From: Aquanectria penicillioides
Lineage: Eukaryota > Ascomycota > Sordariomycetes > Hypocreales > Nectriaceae
Length of the DNA stretch: 64,000 bases
NCBI GenBank assembly: GCA_003415625.1
Contig: PYIU01000010.1
Span: 1,116,001 to 1,180,000 of the forward strand
Reading direction: 5' to 3'
Shown one piece after another: positions 46,239-57,022 of the stretch; positions within the stretch are counted from its first letter, which is position 1; every line of letters begins with the position of its first letter. The notes under the pieces were generated by a model, which saw nothing but the letters and a program-made list of their open reading frames with translations, ran no database searches and was not told where the DNA came from. A program made the position numbers and the translations under genes.

Positions 46239-48537
46239 TCAGTCGTTGAACTTAATGCCATCTGCACCATATGATGACGAGTCATGTGCAGTGCCAGATG
46301 TAAATGAGAAGAAATCGTAGTTAATGGCTGACGGCTTGGAAGCAGAAATATCTTGTTTTTCTGTAGGCGGGGTAGCAAGTTTATTTGTATCAATTGAGTT
46401 GATTGGTTTGAGGGTTTGCGAGACTTGAGGGTCCAGACTGTTCTTGCGCATCGCGGCTTGGAGAAAGCTTGCAGCCCAATCGGCACTATCGTAGGTTTCT
46501 CGTAGCTTCTCCAGAACGCGCATGCACTCCTGGTAACAATAACCTCCGTGGTTGCGGGAAGGCTGTGACGGATTCTGCATCTCTCGAATGCTCAACACCA
46601 AAGCAAGCAGAAGTGAGGTTACACTGGTTGTTGGAAGGTAGTTGTCGAGGCCAAGTTCGTGCAACTTAGATGCCATCCTACTGATGAGAACCATTGCTTT
46701 TTGGACCCGGAGCTGAGAGAAATTCAAGATCTGAAGGGGAATATTTGGTTCAGGATCTGCATTCGGGAGTAGCAGTGGCCGATGCAGCGCAGCCATTGTG
46801 GTATAGTACAGCATGTGCAATAACATGCGATGTACCGTGACAGCTTCTCTGCCTTTGACCGTCTGAGTAGCTTCTAACGCCTGATATTGAAAGTCTGGTG
46901 GTAGCGACTTCATCCAGGTAGATAACCGTTTATCGATGGACATGATCGCCTCGACGCCGCCTGGGGTCCATCTGGGGTGCAGCTTGACGCTACCCAGAGC
47001 GGTGTTGTTGCCTATTATCCCACGTTGTACGACTGGAGGGTATTGAATCCTGATCATGCATCCGATAAACAAGCATAGTTGAACTTTGTAGATGCACAGG
47101 GCCGCCAAATCTCGTTGTACTGCGGGGTCCGGCAGCTTGATGGTTTCGAAGCTTGACATTTTGTCATCCTCAGCTGCTGCATCTATCTCGAAATCAGATT
47201 GCTCAAGCATTGGGACTTGAAATTCTTCGCCTTGGATCCGAGACGGCTGCCGTGATCCCAACGCGATGAGGCGATCACGCATAACGCAACACCACCACAT
47301 CCGTTTTCTCAACTTCTGTTGTGGAGGAGGAAGATCCATGGTTGCGGGATCCTGATGAAGCCCAATAGTTTCAGCCAGAGAAACAGCGATTCCCAACCAG
47401 TGCCACATGTCTTTACTTTCCTCTGGGTCTTTCTGCCAGTACGACATGAGTAATAGGCCCTGGATAACAACGAGACGGTCCAACTCATAGTCAAATTCGT
47501 ACAGTAGCTATAGCCATAATCAACAACCATAATCTGGTACGGGGTAGTTACATGAGTTAAAATTAACACATTATCGTTACGGACCTTTGTCTTTTGAAAA
47601 AAAGCAAATCTGGCGGCTTTCCTGGTTTTGTAGCCGGCACCTTGCAGTTGAGCTATGTCAACGAAGGCAACAGCAGAAAACATGACGGCATGATACAGTA
47701 ATAGACTCGTTTGTCCAGGTAGATTTTGGCCAGGATCCACGATTGACAGGAAGCGACGCAGCTCAATCAATGGCATGTAAGGATGAACATAGTCGACAAA
47801 GGCTTGGAGGAGAGCGTTTTGGACTGGCAGAGGAGGCAAGGTCCAGGCCCCTTTGGCAGCGAGGTAATCAATATCTTCCTGAGGCATTGTTGAGGGTGGC
47901 GGATTAATGAATTTTGGGAGTTGTGCAATAGGGCCATTCTCGCTGAGTTTCGTTAACACATCCATGTCTGGTATGTTGTAGAGAGTATCTGTGAGCAGCA
48001 AACTGGGGTCTAAGTGAGAACTGAGATCTTGTGGTATAACGAAGTCTGTTAAAATGTTGTAACTAGAAAAGAACCGCAAAGTTAGCACCACCTAGACGCT
48101 AACAGGGACCCTTGAGTGGTTAAAATGGATCGTCGGATCAAAGCCAGGACTTACTCGAGTAGGTTATTCTCTTGCTTCACACACTCGGTATTGTCCCATC
48201 TGCATCTGGCACAGGGTGCATTCCCGACGGCGCCGCACCGCAATTTACGGGCCTGACATCTTACGCAAGCAGCCTCCGCTTGGTGCATGCCATCGGTACT
48301 CATGCTCATGGGTGGTATTGGGCTGGACAGATCAGATATTGACGATGTGGTTTGCCGAGTGCGGGGTTGTCCGGATCTGGTTGGGATCTGGGCATGGAAT
48401 TGCTGCCACATATTCTTCTCTGGGTCATTGGCTTCTTCAGGGATTGGGATGTGCGAGGGCATCCTGGGTTGAGGAAGTAGCGGCACCGCATGGGTGTTTG
48501 CGGTGCCCTTCTTGGTCGTAGTTGAAGGCGGGAACAT
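46239..48537 (-). CDS. Zn2Cys6 transcription factor, fungal_trans domain (CTF1/FarA-like group)
   Basis: Exons 48537-48155, 48062-47585 and 47507-46239 (introns 92 and 77 bp) encode 709 residues. The binuclear zinc cluster is at about residues 95-125: CVRCQARKLRCGAVGNAPC then ARCRWDNTEC. The regulatory middle domain runs from about 200 to 600: SLLLYHAVMFSAVAFVDIAQ, ARFAFFQKTK-LLYEFDYELDR, LLMSYWQKDPEESKDMWHWL, RMWWCCVMRDRLIALGSRQP and HRMLLHMLYYTTMAALHRPL. The family includes activators of cutinase and fatty-acid genes, but the target here is unknown. A nuclear protein. The second intron sits right after FFQKTK, the same place as in the relic at 22-23 kb. The start at 48537 is the first Met before the Pro-rich lead; the frame is open to 48795. 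Confidence 0.85.
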
Positions 48538-50047
48538 TATGGCATCATCTGCAACCCGCCAACGGTCGTGGTCAGCTTGCCACAGAAACAAGCAGGAACC
48601 GCGGTCGAAGCTGTCGAGACTGACGCTATTCCCTATTCCCCAGCTGGGTGTGTCGTATCTTCCCCGAATACCGAGAAAGTCTGCACTGCTACTGGTTGTG
48701 TAGCGAGCCGAAGGACCAGACCTTGGATGGGACAGGACGTGAACAGATTCGTCGACTTTGGCAGGCCGCGTGGTCAACCAGATTTTGAAAAACACGGGGC
48801 ACTGCCATATTTGGCGTTGGCGCCCCTGTCCATCTCCCCTTAAGCCTGGGGTAGAAAGCGGGGAAGCCCGGAGACGATGGTCTGGGGACGAGTAGGGATT
48901 TTGCCGACGCTTCCGTTGGCGAATGACGACCGGACATTTTCCACTCGACGATAATCATGCGAGTGGCAAGCGTGGAGAGATGGGTTATGGGCAGATATCA
49001 GTTGATCCCATCTACCCCTTTGCGCCCATTGGCTCTTGAAGAGAAAAGGGATACAGCATCTGACCATTTACTACGTGTGATTGGGCTGGCCAACATGTCT
49101 TGCATCAAAACACGGCTATCTTCCAGCTATTTAGTTCCCTGTCTCGAGATTTGACTTTCGCGTGCCGCGATAACAATGCGCCGTTCGGGCCTCTATTTGG
49201 CCCGATGGGACCGAGAGGGAGCGGAGATGGACCAGACCTGGTCCGACCAAACTTCCTCCTAGAAGCCCGTGCAAAATTAGCATGTGGATGTGGGGTAAGT
49301 GGATTCGAACATAGTACCGGTAATGATCCCATTGCCGTGGCCTTCTGTAGGGGTTGGCTTTGTGATAGATTCGATCGGAGATACCCATCAGCTGGACAGT
49401 TGCACTCGATTCATTGCTCTGGCCAAATTCTACCGTCATGGGGATTCGTACAAAACGACAATTCTCAGCTGCATTTTCACACTGGCTCAACATGCCAAGA
49501 ACAAAGTTCGTCTCCACTTCCCCCTCGCATCTGGCTACCCTACACTCGACAACGAGGACAAGTATGAACACCAACTGCCCTCGACAATCGCCACAGATAA
49601 CCTTGCAGTTATCTAGCTGCTTTAGCAAATGATTATTTAAATCTAGCCTGATTCATCTCCAGAGCCGAGGTGACAAAGTTCAATAATTTGGAAAGCATTC
49701 GCCATTCTCATACCTATCGTGAACCATCTAGGATACAGTATTGTTCGTGACCCGGGTGTTGAGGCTTCCCTGAGGCAATGGCTCGCGCCGAAATTCGTTG
49801 GCGCTCCATGCGAAAATCAGGCGGGATCGGACGAACTTCCTGTCTGGTGATTAAGCGCCGGTGAGGTTCGGGCGGCAAAGTTAGAGACAAGCTATGACGA
49901 TGTGTTTCTAGTCGATCATACATAGTACGAAAATGTAGTCATCCTATGCCCCTCATCATCAACGTTTTGAGACAAACTTTCCAATACTAGTAATCGAGGG
50001 CCGATCTCACTGCACCCCTTCTTTATCAGTTACGTTCCAGACTCGAC
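48538..50047. other. 1.5-kb intergenic region
   Basis: The regulator's promoter lies next to 48538. Opposed frames at 49100-49567 (plus) and 49131-49628 (minus) mirror each other and have no domain. Nothing else is supported. Confidence 0.45.
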
Positions 50048-50351
50048 ATGTCTCTGGCCAAGAAATCAATGGCCAGCTGCCAAGACCGCTACGGTGAAGA
50101 GGGGCCACTCATCGAACGTTGTTCCCGCCTTGTGGTAAGACTAAGCATATTTTGCCGCCCTATAGCTTATTTCGCTCTCGGCACATGTCTGGAATGATTT
50201 ACATTGGCAGAAGCTGGTGCGTGTGGTGTTCCCCGTGCTGACCGAGAAACGGTGGCTTGTAGCTTTAGGGCTGAATGAAAAGGTTCAGTTCTATTGCATC
50301 ATGGTTATTCAGCTCTTCATCTGCAATGAAGCGCGTCATTTACGTCAGTAG
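50048..50351 (+). CDS. Candidate tiny two-exon gene
   Basis: Exon 1 (50048-50134, MSLAKKSMASCQDRYGEEGP...) and exon 2 (50211-50351, KLVRVVFPVLTEKRWLVALG...) join through a 76-bp intron with GTAAGA donor and GGCAG acceptor, giving 75 residues with no frame break. No known domain; the C-terminal half is hydrophobic. It may be a small gene or a remnant of a longer one. Confidence 0.35.
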
Positions 50352-50808
50352 ACTGCTCCAGAACCCGACGCAGCTGCAATGTGGCTTTTCCTGCCGTAAG
50401 ACCTTTCGTAAGCGGGCAATGCTGGTGCCCAACCGGGTGCCATCCCCAATCACGGCCTGGCATTTTAACTTTTGTCAACTTGGAGGCATATATGATATTT
50501 CAATCCTTAGTTTTTAAAGCTGGATGATTGAGCAACCAAAGAGGGGAAGGTTCAGAAATCTGGTCACATTTCGGCTTTGCACATTGTGATAACTGTGACG
50601 ATGATCTTGATGGGCCGCCTCACCGGTCGTGTGGCGTTGTCAGCTGAACCCCAAACTCTGGGTACGTATCCATCGTTGCACAAGTTGTACTGAAATGCAA
50701 ATTCGGAATAAGCAACATGGCCGAAGAGGGCGTTTTGAGACATGGATTTTGATCGATCAAGATGGATCGCCTCTTCACTGTAGAGGGTCTGACTATCGTA
50801 AATGTGTG

Positions 50809-50816
50809 TATAAATA
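50809..50816 (+). promoter_or_regulatory. Putative TATA element of the subtilase gene
   Basis: TATAAATA lies about 120 bp upstream of the subtilase ATG and is followed by a C/A-rich leader typical of fungal 5' UTRs. Assignment is by position and match only. Confidence 0.4.
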
Positions 50817-50934
50817 AGTATTACTCTGTCGCTTCAAGCCAAGCATTTGAACCATTCACAACCTCAACAAAAAACCAATTCATTCAGAGCCACAACCACT
50901 TGTCCTTGGCTTTATATAATACCAGCTATTCAAA

Positions 50935-52986
50935 ATGTCTACACCCGTCTCTGTCAACGGCAACATCCTCAGGGCCGACGCAGAGGATTCAGTGAGCGCC
51001 GAAAACACCAACTTTATCTACATCACCACCAAGAACCAACAACGACTGACCCGCGAGGGGAAAGTTCAACTTGCTGCTTCGAAAGTAGAAATCCAACAGT
51101 ATCTTGGACCTGGGACCTATCTTTGCAAATATAAGCCCACTGATCTTCGTCCAATTCAAGCCCTTGACTTCGTTCAACACGTCCGTGTCTACACCAACGA
51201 CCTGAAGTCATCGGCTTCTGTTGAAAAAGAACTTGAGAGAAGCTCAGGACAAGAGTCTTCATCGAGCTTTGAGATTGAAATCCTGCTACACAAGGGAGAA
51301 GGAGGCAATCAAGATATTATCGCAGAGCTCGCCCAGAAAATTGGAATCAGCGCAGACGACCTCACGTTGTGCCACAACAAGATCAGACTCTCCGCTGATG
51401 CAGAGACTATCAGGAAGATTGAAGAGATAGATGCTGTAAAGGCCATCGAGAAGTTCGTGCCGGTAGAGGCAATCAACAATGTTGCTAGGCAGGACATGAA
51501 GGCAGCCGACTCGGCCGCCTTGCCTCCGGTCCCTGGTTACGAAGGCTCTGGGGAATTTGTTGCAGTTGCTGATACTGGATTCGATAAAGGTTCAATGAAC
51601 GACATCCATCCTGATTTTAAAGGTCGAGTCAGTGCTCTGTTGCCAGTAGGACGCAGAGTGAAGACTAACGACTTTGATGGACATGGAACCCATGTCTGTG
51701 GCTCCGTTCTTGGTGATGGGGTCTCTGAGAAGATGGGAGGCAAGATTAGAGGAACTGCTCCAAAAGCTAATCTCGTCATGCAATCGCTTCTCACCGAGGC
51801 CGGGGGGTTAGGAGTACCTCCCAACCTCTGGGACCTGTTCAGACCCGCCTACAAAGACCATAAAGCACGTATCGCGACTAACTCGTGGGGTCCTAGGTGG
51901 GATTTAGCTGGCTACAAGCAGCTTAGATATGACTCTCGGGCTGAAGCTCTTGACGATTTTGTATGGGACCACCCAGACCGTACGTGATCCTTTTCCTCTC
52001 CATTACCCCCACCCCTTTTTTCTAGCTTTTACCATTTGAATGTCCTGGCTGTCTAACAAAAGTTAGACCTCATAATCTACGCTGCTGGTAACGACGGACA
52101 AAAATCTCATGGTGCTCAAATTGGTTCTTACAGTGCTGCAAAGAATTGCCTGACTGTCGGGGCGACGTTCTCGACCAGAGGAACTAAAGACGGAGGTAAC
52201 TGGGGGCAGATCTATGATGAATCCACATCAATCCCTGGCGATCCAAACAAAGTGGCGAGCTTTAGCTCTCGAGGACCTACCATCGAAGGCCGTATTAAGC
52301 CTGATGTTGTAGCCCCTGGAGTGGCCATCCTGAGCACAGCGTCACGATCCATCAATAATAAGAACCTGACAGTGATGAAAGGTTTCGGAAAATCCCAGGA
52401 TGAGAAATATCTGTTCTGCAATGGGACCAGTATGGCCACACCATTGGTAGCAGGAGGATGTGCATCTTTGCGAGAGGCCCTCCAAAAGAACGGGGTCCAG
52501 CCAAGCGCCGCGCTCATCAAGGCCTTGCTTATCAACGGAGCTATTGATCTTGCACACGAAAGTCGTGCGTCACAAGGTTTCGGCCGCGTTGACCTTCAGA
52601 ACTCCTTGGATCCAATTCTGAACAATGGCAAAACAAGCGGGTTTGTAGATGAGGGATACGTCACCGGAAAAAAGCTGAAGGATGGCGAACATTGGCAAAA
52701 GGAGATCACAGTGCCTCGTTCGAAGTCACTGAAGGCAACATTGGTGTATACTGATCGTTACGGTGATGCACTCCAAAACAGACTGGTGCTGGCGATATCT
52801 TTGACGACAGGATCTGGTAATACCATTCGCAAAACAGGAAATGACAGAACCAAGGAAAGCAATGTGCAGCAAGTGGAGTTTGACACTGCAAGCACAGATT
52901 CGACGGCTCTGATCACCGTGACTGCCGACGGGTTGACCATGCTGAATGAAGAACAGGGGTTCGCCTTGGTTTGGTCACTTAACTAA
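50935..52986 (+). CDS. Intracellular-type subtilisin-like serine protease (S8, KP-43-like)
   Basis: Exons 50935-51979 and 52067-52986 (intron 87 bp, GTACGT..TTAG) encode 654 residues. The junction restores HPDHLIIYAAGND, the oxyanion-Asn region. The catalytic triad is visible: Asp about 213 (VAVADTGFD), His about 250 (FDGHGTHVCGSVLGDG) and Ser about 470 (NGTSMATPLVAGG). SSRGPTIEGRIKPDVVAPG precedes the Ser. The C-terminal 130 residues form a beta-rich domain (KATLVYTDRYGDALQN) like that of bacterial KP-43 proteases. There is no signal peptide. The 200-residue N-terminal part (KIGISADDLTLCHNKIRLSA) is not a standard inhibitor propeptide I recognise. It probably acts in the cytosol. Such subtilases in fungi are sometimes joined or paired with NLR or AAA proteins; here the neighbours are an ankyrin protein and, further off, HET genes. 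Confidence 0.88.
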
Positions 52987-53908
52987 AGCATCCAAGTGTA
53001 TTGGAAATGATCCTGCTACTACTTCCACATCTCCCGGCGAGAGTTTCTGTGGGAGATCATGCACGATGCTCCAGGTATTGAGATCAAGAGTTTTGGGACA
53101 CATCGATCAAATTCACTCTTTACACTCTTAACTAGGCTATGCAGATTCAATATGCATTTTTGTTCGTTATTGGCTTAGCTCTTTGCATAACAATAAACTA
53201 AAAAAACGCAACTTGCAACAGGATTTTGAACCAATCTGCCCCAGATAGCTGTAGCTATGTGATTTGGATTTAGTAATAACTTTCAATCACCGAACATCTC
53301 CTTTGTCCAATCTTAAATATGGAATGAGTTCTGTTGATCAAATACTACTTGGCATGTCGGCTTGTGACAAAACAGAACTAGAGTGTCAGTACTCTGAAAG
53401 GTCGTGACTTGCATTGATCTTTGTTCCATCGCTAACCAACAAAATCCGGTCCACTTGTGAAAGGTAGAAAATCAAATTCAACTACACTTAACTTTGGCTT
53501 CGGTTAGCTTCAACCGTATCACAACAAGAGGGATGAAATTGAGGTCATTGAAGGTCTTGTCTTCCATATTCTAATGAGGGAAATAGGATCCTATTTATCC
53601 TAGGTCCTAGGTGTTGAACTAACCTTCGGATTCTCGGTGCATCCGACTTTCCGGTTCAGAAGTTGCTATCCGAAACACGGTTCTAGCTGTATCCGGGCTT
53701 TCATCAGAGATGACTGAGTTTCTCCTGTGACAAACTGCGTGCTTAAAGCTATGTTTTCACGAGCGAGCGAACCTACAACCATCTTCAACTGGTTATTCTT
53801 CACTAGTTGTTTAACTCTGACAACTTGTTCCAGCTCTAAGAGCTTGTAGCACCTCAACTAACATTTCTCGAGACCTTTGCAGCCGTTGATTGCGATGCAA
53901 TGGTGATC
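52987..53908. other. Intergenic region
   Basis: About 920 bp of AT-rich 3' flank after the subtilase. Nothing coding is supported. Confidence 0.45.
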
Positions 53909-54224
53909 ATCTGGCCGAAGTTTCCCCATGCTCAACTGTGCCAAGGCTTCCAGATTGCTCATGGTTATTCTTGGTCTGATTCATAGAACCTTGGATGCAA
54001 TGAAGGGTTTGATCATGTAGGTTCGGCATTTTGAAGCTATCTTCATACGCAGGAGGGGAAATATCCGTCGATGACTCCTCGTCTGGGTTACCGGGAGCTC
54101 CCTCATTGATAAGAAATGCTTCAGTGGATCCTTTCGTGGTAGACGGGGCACTCTCTCCGGGAACATCGTTTTCTGAGGGGATAGGGTTTGCGGGAACAGG
54201 TCCTGTGGTTGCAGGGGCTGTTTT
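53909..54224 (-). other. Open reading segment with a PPxY motif, probable exon
   Basis: This 104-codon segment has no ATG at its start. It begins just after CTTAG, an acceptor-like site. It reads as natural disordered protein (TTGPVPANPIPSENDVPG, ESSTDISPPAYEDSF, MPNLHDQTLHCIQG). The PPAY within it matches the PPxY ligand of WW domains. The upstream minus frame 54242-54502 (MSAPQFDQATIAQPLTL...) could be the preceding exon, but I found no phase-consistent splice. It could also be a relic. Confidence 0.35.
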
Positions 54225-55318
54225 CTAAGAGCCTTGGTGCTTTACATTTTCGCTTCTTCTTCCTTTTCGGTATGGGTTAAATCCACAATACGTCGTTTGC
54301 CCAAAGAACGTTTGTCTAACCGTTTCCAGGACAAGTTCTGTGTCGCCGCTAGAATCGAATATATAAACAAGTAGTTCCATGGATTATTGAAGCGAAACCT
54401 TGAAGCCGGGTCACCGATTGTCGTCGGTTTGATTGTAATTATCACTTGTGACAATGTCAAAGGTTGGGCAATGGTGGCCTGGTCGAATTGAGGCGCGCTC
54501 ATGTGACAGCGTAATGACAAGATGGCCTATTAGGTATTTCTTTACGTCTATTGTTACAATACTGCTTCAAGTGTTTGACGGTATGATAGAACGCAAATTT
54601 CGTCTGGCAAATGTAATAGCTGTGTTCGACGCTATGCATCAATACCTACCTTGGTCAAACATACTTGAAGAGACTAATGAAATCGAGGCAATTGAAACAG
54701 ACAGTGGTAAATAGAAGATGTGCTATGAGGAAATTGGAAACAGACCAGGTTGTAAATAATTTACGCCAACAGGTCCCAGCTGCAGTCCAGAACAGACGAC
54801 GCTGATGGCGCGATCCATTGGAAGGACGAAAATCCGCTGACCGCGGCTTAGGCAAGGCGTACCTACATTGGTAGCTCTGGATATTTGACATGAGCTCGTC
54901 GTGCACGCTGCCCCGTTCTGTGCGATACGCACAAGCTGATCAGGATACAGGGATTGTGTGTTTGGGGGCCAAATTGCTAGGCAGCCAGCGCCAAGTTGTG
55001 GAGGTGATACACTTTTCAGGACTGCACCGCAGCGCCGTCTCGCTTGGGGCCAACCAAATCGCAGGGTCGCATCAATACGGCTTATTTCTGAGTCCTCAGT
55101 TCTGACTCAGCTCTGCACATCGCTTTGTTCTTTCGGGACGCATCGGCTACTAGCCAAAGTCCCCCAACACGCCATGCAGGGTCGTGAGATCGACATGTAT
55201 TGACATATAAGCTACAACAATTCTCTGTCACTCGCCGTTTCTTTAGACTCGTTCATCGCCATCACCCCTTTTTTTTCCCTCTATTTTCTGCGCTTCGCTA
55301 AATATCCCATTCGCCATC
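54225..55318. other. Intergenic region with unsupported frames
   Basis: Opposed frames at 54242-54520 (minus), 54448-54714 (plus) and 54723-54932 (minus) cannot be joined. The last 120 bp are a CT-rich leader (CCCCTTTTTTTTCCC) before the ankyrin gene, as expected for a fungal promoter. Confidence 0.4.
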
Positions 55319-56347
55319 ATGGTGTCTCAACCAACATGTGCCACTGTGACCTACAAGGACCCCGATGACTTGGCCGACGCCGAAATGATCCAATTTCCCG
55401 CCTCAACCACGATTGATGTTAACTGTAGGGACATTCCATGTGGTCAAACCCCTTTGTCATGTGCTGCCGAAAAGGGTCATTACAATATTGCCAAGATGCT
55501 GCTGGAAAGCGGCGGCATTGATGTCAACGCTCAAGACACGGAGCACGGCCTATCGCCCTTGGCCTGGGCCTGCAAGAAGGGCCGTACTGATATAGTCCAG
55601 TTGCTGGTTGAGACTGAAGGAGTGGACTTCAACCTACCAGACTTCAAATCTTGCACGCCACTCTCGTGGGCTGCGCAAAAGGGTCACGCCGCAGCCGTCA
55701 GACTTCTCCTAGCGACTGGAAAGGTCGATGTCAATAAGCGAGATACCGAATACAGACAGTCACCAATGGCTTGGGCGGCCGAGAATGGCAATGAGGAGAT
55801 AGTTAGGATGCTTCTGGATACGGGGAAAGCGGATGTCAACTCCAGGAGCTCAAGGAATCGGACACCGCTGTCCTGGGCGGCCCAGCACGGCCATGCTGGC
55901 GTGGTGAGGTTGCTCCTGACGATACCCACCATCATGGCCGACATTCCCGACGCTCAGTACGGCCAAGCACCACTATCGTGGGCGGCAGAGAACGGGCGTG
56001 CAGAAATAGTTCAGTTGTTGTTGGAGTCTGGGAAAGTCGACGGCAATTCCAAAGACCACAAGTGTCGAACTGCTCTTTCATGGGCTGCTGAATTCGGTCA
56101 CTGCGATGTCGCCGAACAGTTACTTAAAGTTGACAATCTGGACATCAATTCCGCAGATGCCCAGCACAACAGAACACCATTGCTTTGGGCTTCCAAGGGA
56201 GACAAGAAAGATTTCGTCAAGATGCTGCTGGCAACGAATAAGGTAGATGTCAATGTGAAGGGCTCAGACGGAGAAACCGCCTTGCTATACGCCGCAAAGG
56301 GTGGTTATGATGATGTCGTCAAGCTCTTACTTGGCAGATCTAGTTGA
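55319..56347 (+). CDS. Ankyrin-repeat protein
   Basis: Single exon, 342 residues, made almost wholly of eight to nine ankyrin repeats of about 34-35 residues from residue 42 to the end. Each carries the TPLSWAAxxGHxxxVxLLL consensus (for example GQTPLSCAAEKGHYNIAKML, CTPLSWAAQKGHAAAVRLLL, APLSWAAENGRAEIVQLLLE, ETALLYAAKGGYDDVVKLLL). A short leader of 40 residues precedes them. There is no effector or NACHT domain, so it is a pure protein-binding solenoid. Repeats of the DVNxRDxxxxTPLSWAAE type are common at the C-terminus of fungal NLR proteins. This could be an independent adaptor or a detached sensor part. It has a good start context and lies 2.3 kb downstream of the subtilase. Confidence 0.88.
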   Translation: MVSQPTCATVTYKDPDDLADAEMIQFPASTTIDVNCRDIPCGQTPLSCAAEKGHYNIAKMLLESGGIDVNAQDTEHGLSPLAWACKKGRTDIVQLLVETEGVDFNLPDFKSCTPLSWAAQKGHAAAVRLLLATGKVDVNKRDTEYRQSPMAWAAENGNEEIVRMLLDTGKADVNSRSSRNRTPLSWAAQHGHAGVVRLLLTIPTIMADIPDAQYGQAPLSWAAENGRAEIVQLLLESGKVDGNSKDHKCRTALSWAAEFGHCDVAEQLLKVDNLDINSADAQHNRTPLLWASKGDKKDFVKMLLATNKVDVNVKGSDGETALLYAAKGGYDDVVKLLLGRSS

Positions 56348-57022
56348 ATTCCTTCAATCACTAGCCTCCGGCATTGTATGTACCTCCCCTGGTATAACGA
56401 AACCTGAGTTATTGAGATTTTGGCAGAGATAAATTATCACTTGGTGCATACTCTATGTTGAAACTATCCCAGTTGCATAATACACAGGTGCCTTCCATAA
56501 CTGTCAAGCGGTTAGGAGCCTGTCACATTCTAGAACCTTATTCGTTCCTAGTTCTTTCACAGTCATTCGCCATCACTATTCCTAGACGAAACTCGTATCA
56601 AAGTTCAAGTCTTTCCTTTTTAGCCATTGCTATTTGATATCTAGTCACAACCAACCTCCTCCGAGGAAAAAGTTCACTTTCATGAACGCTCTTGTCCCAT
56701 TGCCGCCTGAACTCGATTCTTCCTTTCAGGTATTTAGGAGTTCTTTCGAGATGTTTGGTATTTTACAGTTTTGTAATGTCTTGGAGGTATTCATGTTGAC
56801 TTTGCTTAGTATCAAATGGTGCCCCCCATTAATGAGAATCAGCCGTTCAAACGCAGCATCCCCAACGTAACGTGAGACTTGACAAGAATATCAACTATTC
56901 ACGTATTAGGAAACAGAATGAGTGAGCATCGATATTAATGCAAAGGTTTGCCATAGATTTGAGCTACACTGTCACAATGTGTCTAGTTACACACACTAGC
57001 ATTACCTCAGGTCAAGATCATA
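56348..57022. other. Convergent intergenic spacer
   Basis: About 675 bp between the ankyrin gene and the bZIP gene, which face each other. Nothing coding is seen. Confidence 0.5.

Noticed and set aside
49100..49628. Two long opposed frames (155 and 165 codons)
   Set aside because: They mirror each other in GC-richer DNA. Neither shows domains, splice partners or a natural composition.
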